The notes under the pieces are model-generated. The model was not told the DNA's origin and did not search any database. It saw only the letters and a list, made by a program, of their open reading frames with translations. A stretch of DNA of 8,288 bases from JAGQTE01 sp964648005. Its GTDB lineage: Bacteria > Actinomycetota > Acidimicrobiia > Acidimicrobiales > Acidimicrobilacustridaceae. Shown piece by piece: positions 6,741 to 8,288 of the stretch (positions are counted from its first letter, which is position 1; each line of letters starts with the position of its first letter). The stretch covers positions 1 to 8,288 of the forward strand of contig CAZYKR010000202.1 of the NCBI GenBank assembly GCA_964648005.1, in the 5' to 3' direction. Both the position numbers and the translations under genes were made by a program.

Positions 6741-6788
6741 TACTGGTACGGCAACTGGTGGGTTAGGCCACCGGCTGCACTACCAGAA
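6741..6788. repeat. 48-bp palindromic unit 2 (right half of a double palindrome)
   Basis: This unit has the same architecture as unit 1: 19-nt arm TACTGGTACGGCAACTGGT (6741-6759), 10-nt loop (6760-6769) and 19-nt arm ACCGGCTGCACTACCAGAA (6770-6788). The arms pair at 14 of 19 positions plus one G-T wobble. It matches unit 1 at about 35 of 48 positions without gaps, and a 24-nt spacer (6717-6740) separates the two. Its left arm contains a small extra dyad, CGTAC-TG-GTACG (6739-6750). The right arm ends 27 bp before the end of the convergent minus-strand gene. Confidence 0.85.
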
Positions 6789-6814
6789 GGGTTTTGACCG
6801 AGCGCCGTGGTCGG

Positions 6815-8288
6815 TCAGTCGGTGAGGTCGCGGACGAGAGCGGTAGTCGTCAGCTTGTCGGCAACGGCAGCGCCGCCGGATCGGTAGTTGATCCGCCAGG
6901 AGGTCTTGCCGCCGTAAGCGGTGGTGATGTCGTCTGGCAGGTCGACCGTAAGGCGCAGCAGCCGGTCGTTGTACTTGCGGCAGCTCCCTACGTTGGTGCT
7001 CGGCCGGTTGGCGCAGTAGTTCACGTTGTGGCCCACGTCGACCCGCTGCGTCGTCCACGGGCCGTAGCCGTCGGCGGGGGCAGTCTCACTTTCACACGCT
7101 GCACCGGTCTCGGACGGGTACGTGCCGTCCTGGCAGGCCACCTCGACCGTGACGTCGGCTGCCGTGCCGGTCGGGTCGAGCAGCTCCAGCCAGTCCGCAC
7201 CCTCACCAACGTCGAAGAGCTCCAGCTCGAGTCGTTTGCCGCCTTGCTCTGGACCGGTACGCGCCGCGACGAAGGTCATGCCGGCGCTCGGTGCGGAGAG
7301 GTAAGCGCCGAGGTGTTCGAGTGGGTAGATGGACGGGCACTGCGACGAGTAGTTCACGTCAGCGGGGTCGCTGGTGCAGGGCGTGAACAAGCTGCTCGTG
7401 TGTGCCCGCAGCGAGAACTGATTGAACCCGCCCTGGTCCGTCGTCTGGGTGCCGTTGGAGGTGACCTGCACGATGAACCGGTCTCCAGCGGACGCCGAGC
7501 CAGACCACAGCTGGCGCCAGGTCGAGCTGCCGCCGTTCATGACGGCGCTGTTGGTGTTGCCGCAGTACGAGCCGCTGGACGTGGTGCTGGTGATGGTGCT
7601 GGGTCCCCAGAGCAAGATGCCCTTGCTGGGATCGTCGTGGCTGTCCAAACGGACGCTTGCTCTGGTCGGCACCTGGTATAAGGAGCTGGAGCTCAGCGAC
7701 GATGCGTCGGCGGAGCCGCCGCTGGTGCAGTACGCGAGGCTTTGAGCGTCGATCCGAAGGGTGGCGGTGCCGGCGAAGGTCGACGGCATCTCGACGACGT
7801 AGAAGTAGCCGTCGGGGTCGTGCTCGTCGTTGGCTCGGACGTGGCTGGGGGTGCCGGGGACGCAGCCTTGGAAGCCGCCGCCGCCACCTGATCCCGCGGC
7901 GAAGTTCCAGTCGCTGACGGGAACGATGCGGTCGCCCTGCTCTTTGGGCGTGCACTTGTCGGAGATCGACAGGGCGAAGTTCTCGCGCCACGGCGAGGCG
8001 AGGGCCAGACCCGTGCCGAGGTAGTTGTAGGGGTTGCCCATAGCCGAGTCGATCGGGACCTCGATGGCACCGCGGTCGCAGATCCGGTGGCGAGGCCGAT
8101 CACCGCCGCGTTGGTCGGTGGGGTTGCAGTTGGCGCCGGTGTCGATGGCGGGGCTGCCGGTGAGGGGGGTGTGGCCGGCGCGGGCGCCGGTGGAGGTGAG
8201 GTCGCTGAGGATGGGGTCGGCGGTGAGGTCGGTGGCGTGGGTGAGGGCGCAGGTGCCGTCGCTGTCGAGGTTGGTGCCCTGGCTGGTG
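6815..8288 (-). CDS. Secreted choice-of-anchor-Q / beta-helix protein with TadG-like C-terminal domain, 5' partial
   Basis: On the minus strand the frame is open from the right window edge to the TGA at 6815-6817, giving 490 visible residues; the N-terminus lies outside. An ATG at 8041 is internal, because coding similarity continues upstream of it. Visible residues 1-76 read like the tail of a choice-of-anchor-Q, pectate-lyase-like beta-helix protein: a D-S-D-G-T-C repeat, LTADPILSDL, LTGSPAIDTG, then C-N-P-T-D-Q-R-G and I-C-D-R-G-A-I-E. The remaining ~400 residues contain ISDKCTPKEQGDRI, D-G-Y-F-Y-V-V-E-M-P, FNQFSLRA..FTPCTSDP, LELELFDVGEGADWLELLDP and KYNDRLLRLTVDLP. By recollection of family wording this resembles the long C-terminal domain of actinobacterial TadG-like (Flp pilus-associated) proteins. 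Ten Cys in this part suggest disulfides and an extracellular location. No C-terminal membrane helix or sorting motif is seen. Hand counts on sampled 60-base lines give roughly 62-72% GC for the C-terminal domain and 68-78% for the upstream part. Confidence 0.8.
   Translation of the reverse strand, partial: TSQGTNLDSDGTCALTHATDLTADPILSDLTSTGARAGHTPLTGSPAIDTGANCNPTDQRGGDRPRHRICDRGAIEVPIDSAMGNPYNYLGTGLALASPWRENFALSISDKCTPKEQGDRIVPVSDWNFAAGSGGGGGFQGCVPGTPSHVRANDEHDPDGYFYVVEMPSTFAGTATLRIDAQSLAYCTSGGSADASSLSSSSLYQVPTRASVRLDSHDDPSKGILLWGPSTITSTTSSGSYCGNTNSAVMNGGSSTWRQLWSGSASAGDRFIVQVTSNGTQTTDQGGFNQFSLRAHTSSLFTPCTSDPADVNYSSQCPSIYPLEHLGAYLSAPSAGMTFVAARTGPEQGGKRLELELFDVGEGADWLELLDPTGTAADVTVEVACQDGTYPSETGAACESETAPADGYGPWTTQRVDVGHNVNYCANRPSTNVGSCRKYNDRLLRLTVDLPDDITTAYGGKTSWRINYRSGGAAVADKLTTTALVRDLTD

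Larger units (their letters stand above)
6630..6814. other. Convergent intergenic region rich in inverted repeats
   Basis: This 185-bp gap separates the ferredoxin stop from the stop of the minus-strand secreted protein. It contains the GC hairpin, the two 48-bp palindromes, and a weak 6-bp stem GACCGA/TCGGTC (6796-6801 with 6811-6816) overlapping the end of the minus-strand gene. On the minus strand that stem is followed by A rather than U residues, so it is a poor terminator. No convincing ORF was found; the reading frames crossing it are chance openings in GC-rich DNA. Confidence 0.7.

Noticed and set aside
6650..6768. Integron attC-like core sites: ACCCAAC (RYYYAAC, 6650-6656) and GTTAGGC (GTTRRRY, 6762-6768).
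   Set aside because: The two cores are poorly complementary to each other. The strong palindromic arms extend outside the would-be right core, which is not attC geometry. No integrase is in the window, so this is a likely chance match.
6796..6816. Stem GACCGA/TCGGTC as an intrinsic terminator for the minus-strand gene.
   Set aside because: The stem is short with a 9-nt loop, overlaps the stop codon, and is followed by A residues rather than a U-run on the minus strand.
6794..7681. Plus-strand 295-codon open frame opposite the secreted protein.
   Set aside because: There are no recognisable motifs. The opposing minus-strand frame has conserved blocks, paired Cys and a longer span reaching the window edge.

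Overview
This is a very GC-rich window with dense genes, many of them overlapping. The gene families seen (an OafA-type acyltransferase fused to an SGNH domain, a mycobacterial-style pair of amidohydrolases, a soluble P450 with a CxxHxxC ferredoxin, and a TadG-like secreted domain) fit a free-living high-GC actinobacterium. Acidimicrobiia is my best guess and Mycobacteriales-like lineages are possible. That placement is inference from gene style, not from a marker gene.

Layout. (1) Positions 1-1389, plus strand: the C-terminal part of a membrane O-acyltransferase with a C-terminal SGNH domain, cut by the left window edge. (2) Positions 1434-6629, plus strand: a tightly packed five-gene cluster with a TetR/AcrR-type regulator, an amidohydrolase of the 'amidohydrolase 2' (ACMSD-like TIM barrel) superfamily, an N-acyl-D-amino-acid deacylase-like amidohydrolase, a cytochrome P450 and a small [3Fe-4S]-type ferredoxin. 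Regulator and first hydrolase overlap as ATGA. The two hydrolases are bridged by an 8-codon mini-ORF with ATGA overlaps at both ends. P450 and ferredoxin overlap by one base. The only real gap, 91 bp before the P450, holds four tandem ~14-bp repeats. (3) Positions 6630-6814: a non-coding gap between convergent genes, with a GC-rich hairpin just after the ferredoxin and two 48-bp palindromic units whose outermost 19-bp arms are perfect inverted repeats. (4) Positions 6815-8288, minus strand: the C-terminal 490 residues of a large secreted protein, cut by the right edge. It joins the tail of a choice-of-anchor-Q / parallel beta-helix module to a ~400-residue Cys-containing domain resembling the C-terminal region of actinobacterial TadG-like proteins.

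How the genes may work together: the regulator-hydrolase-hydrolase-P450-ferredoxin set looks like a small inducible catabolic unit. The P450 would take electrons from the ferredoxin (no ferredoxin reductase is in the window), and the two metal-dependent hydrolases would cleave amide, lactone or ring bonds, or decarboxylate. The substrate cannot be read from sequence. The most unexplained structure is the non-coding DNA: the tandem repeats before the P450, the double palindrome at 6669-6788, and the mini-ORF relay. I see no CRISPR array, transposase, tRNA or rRNA.
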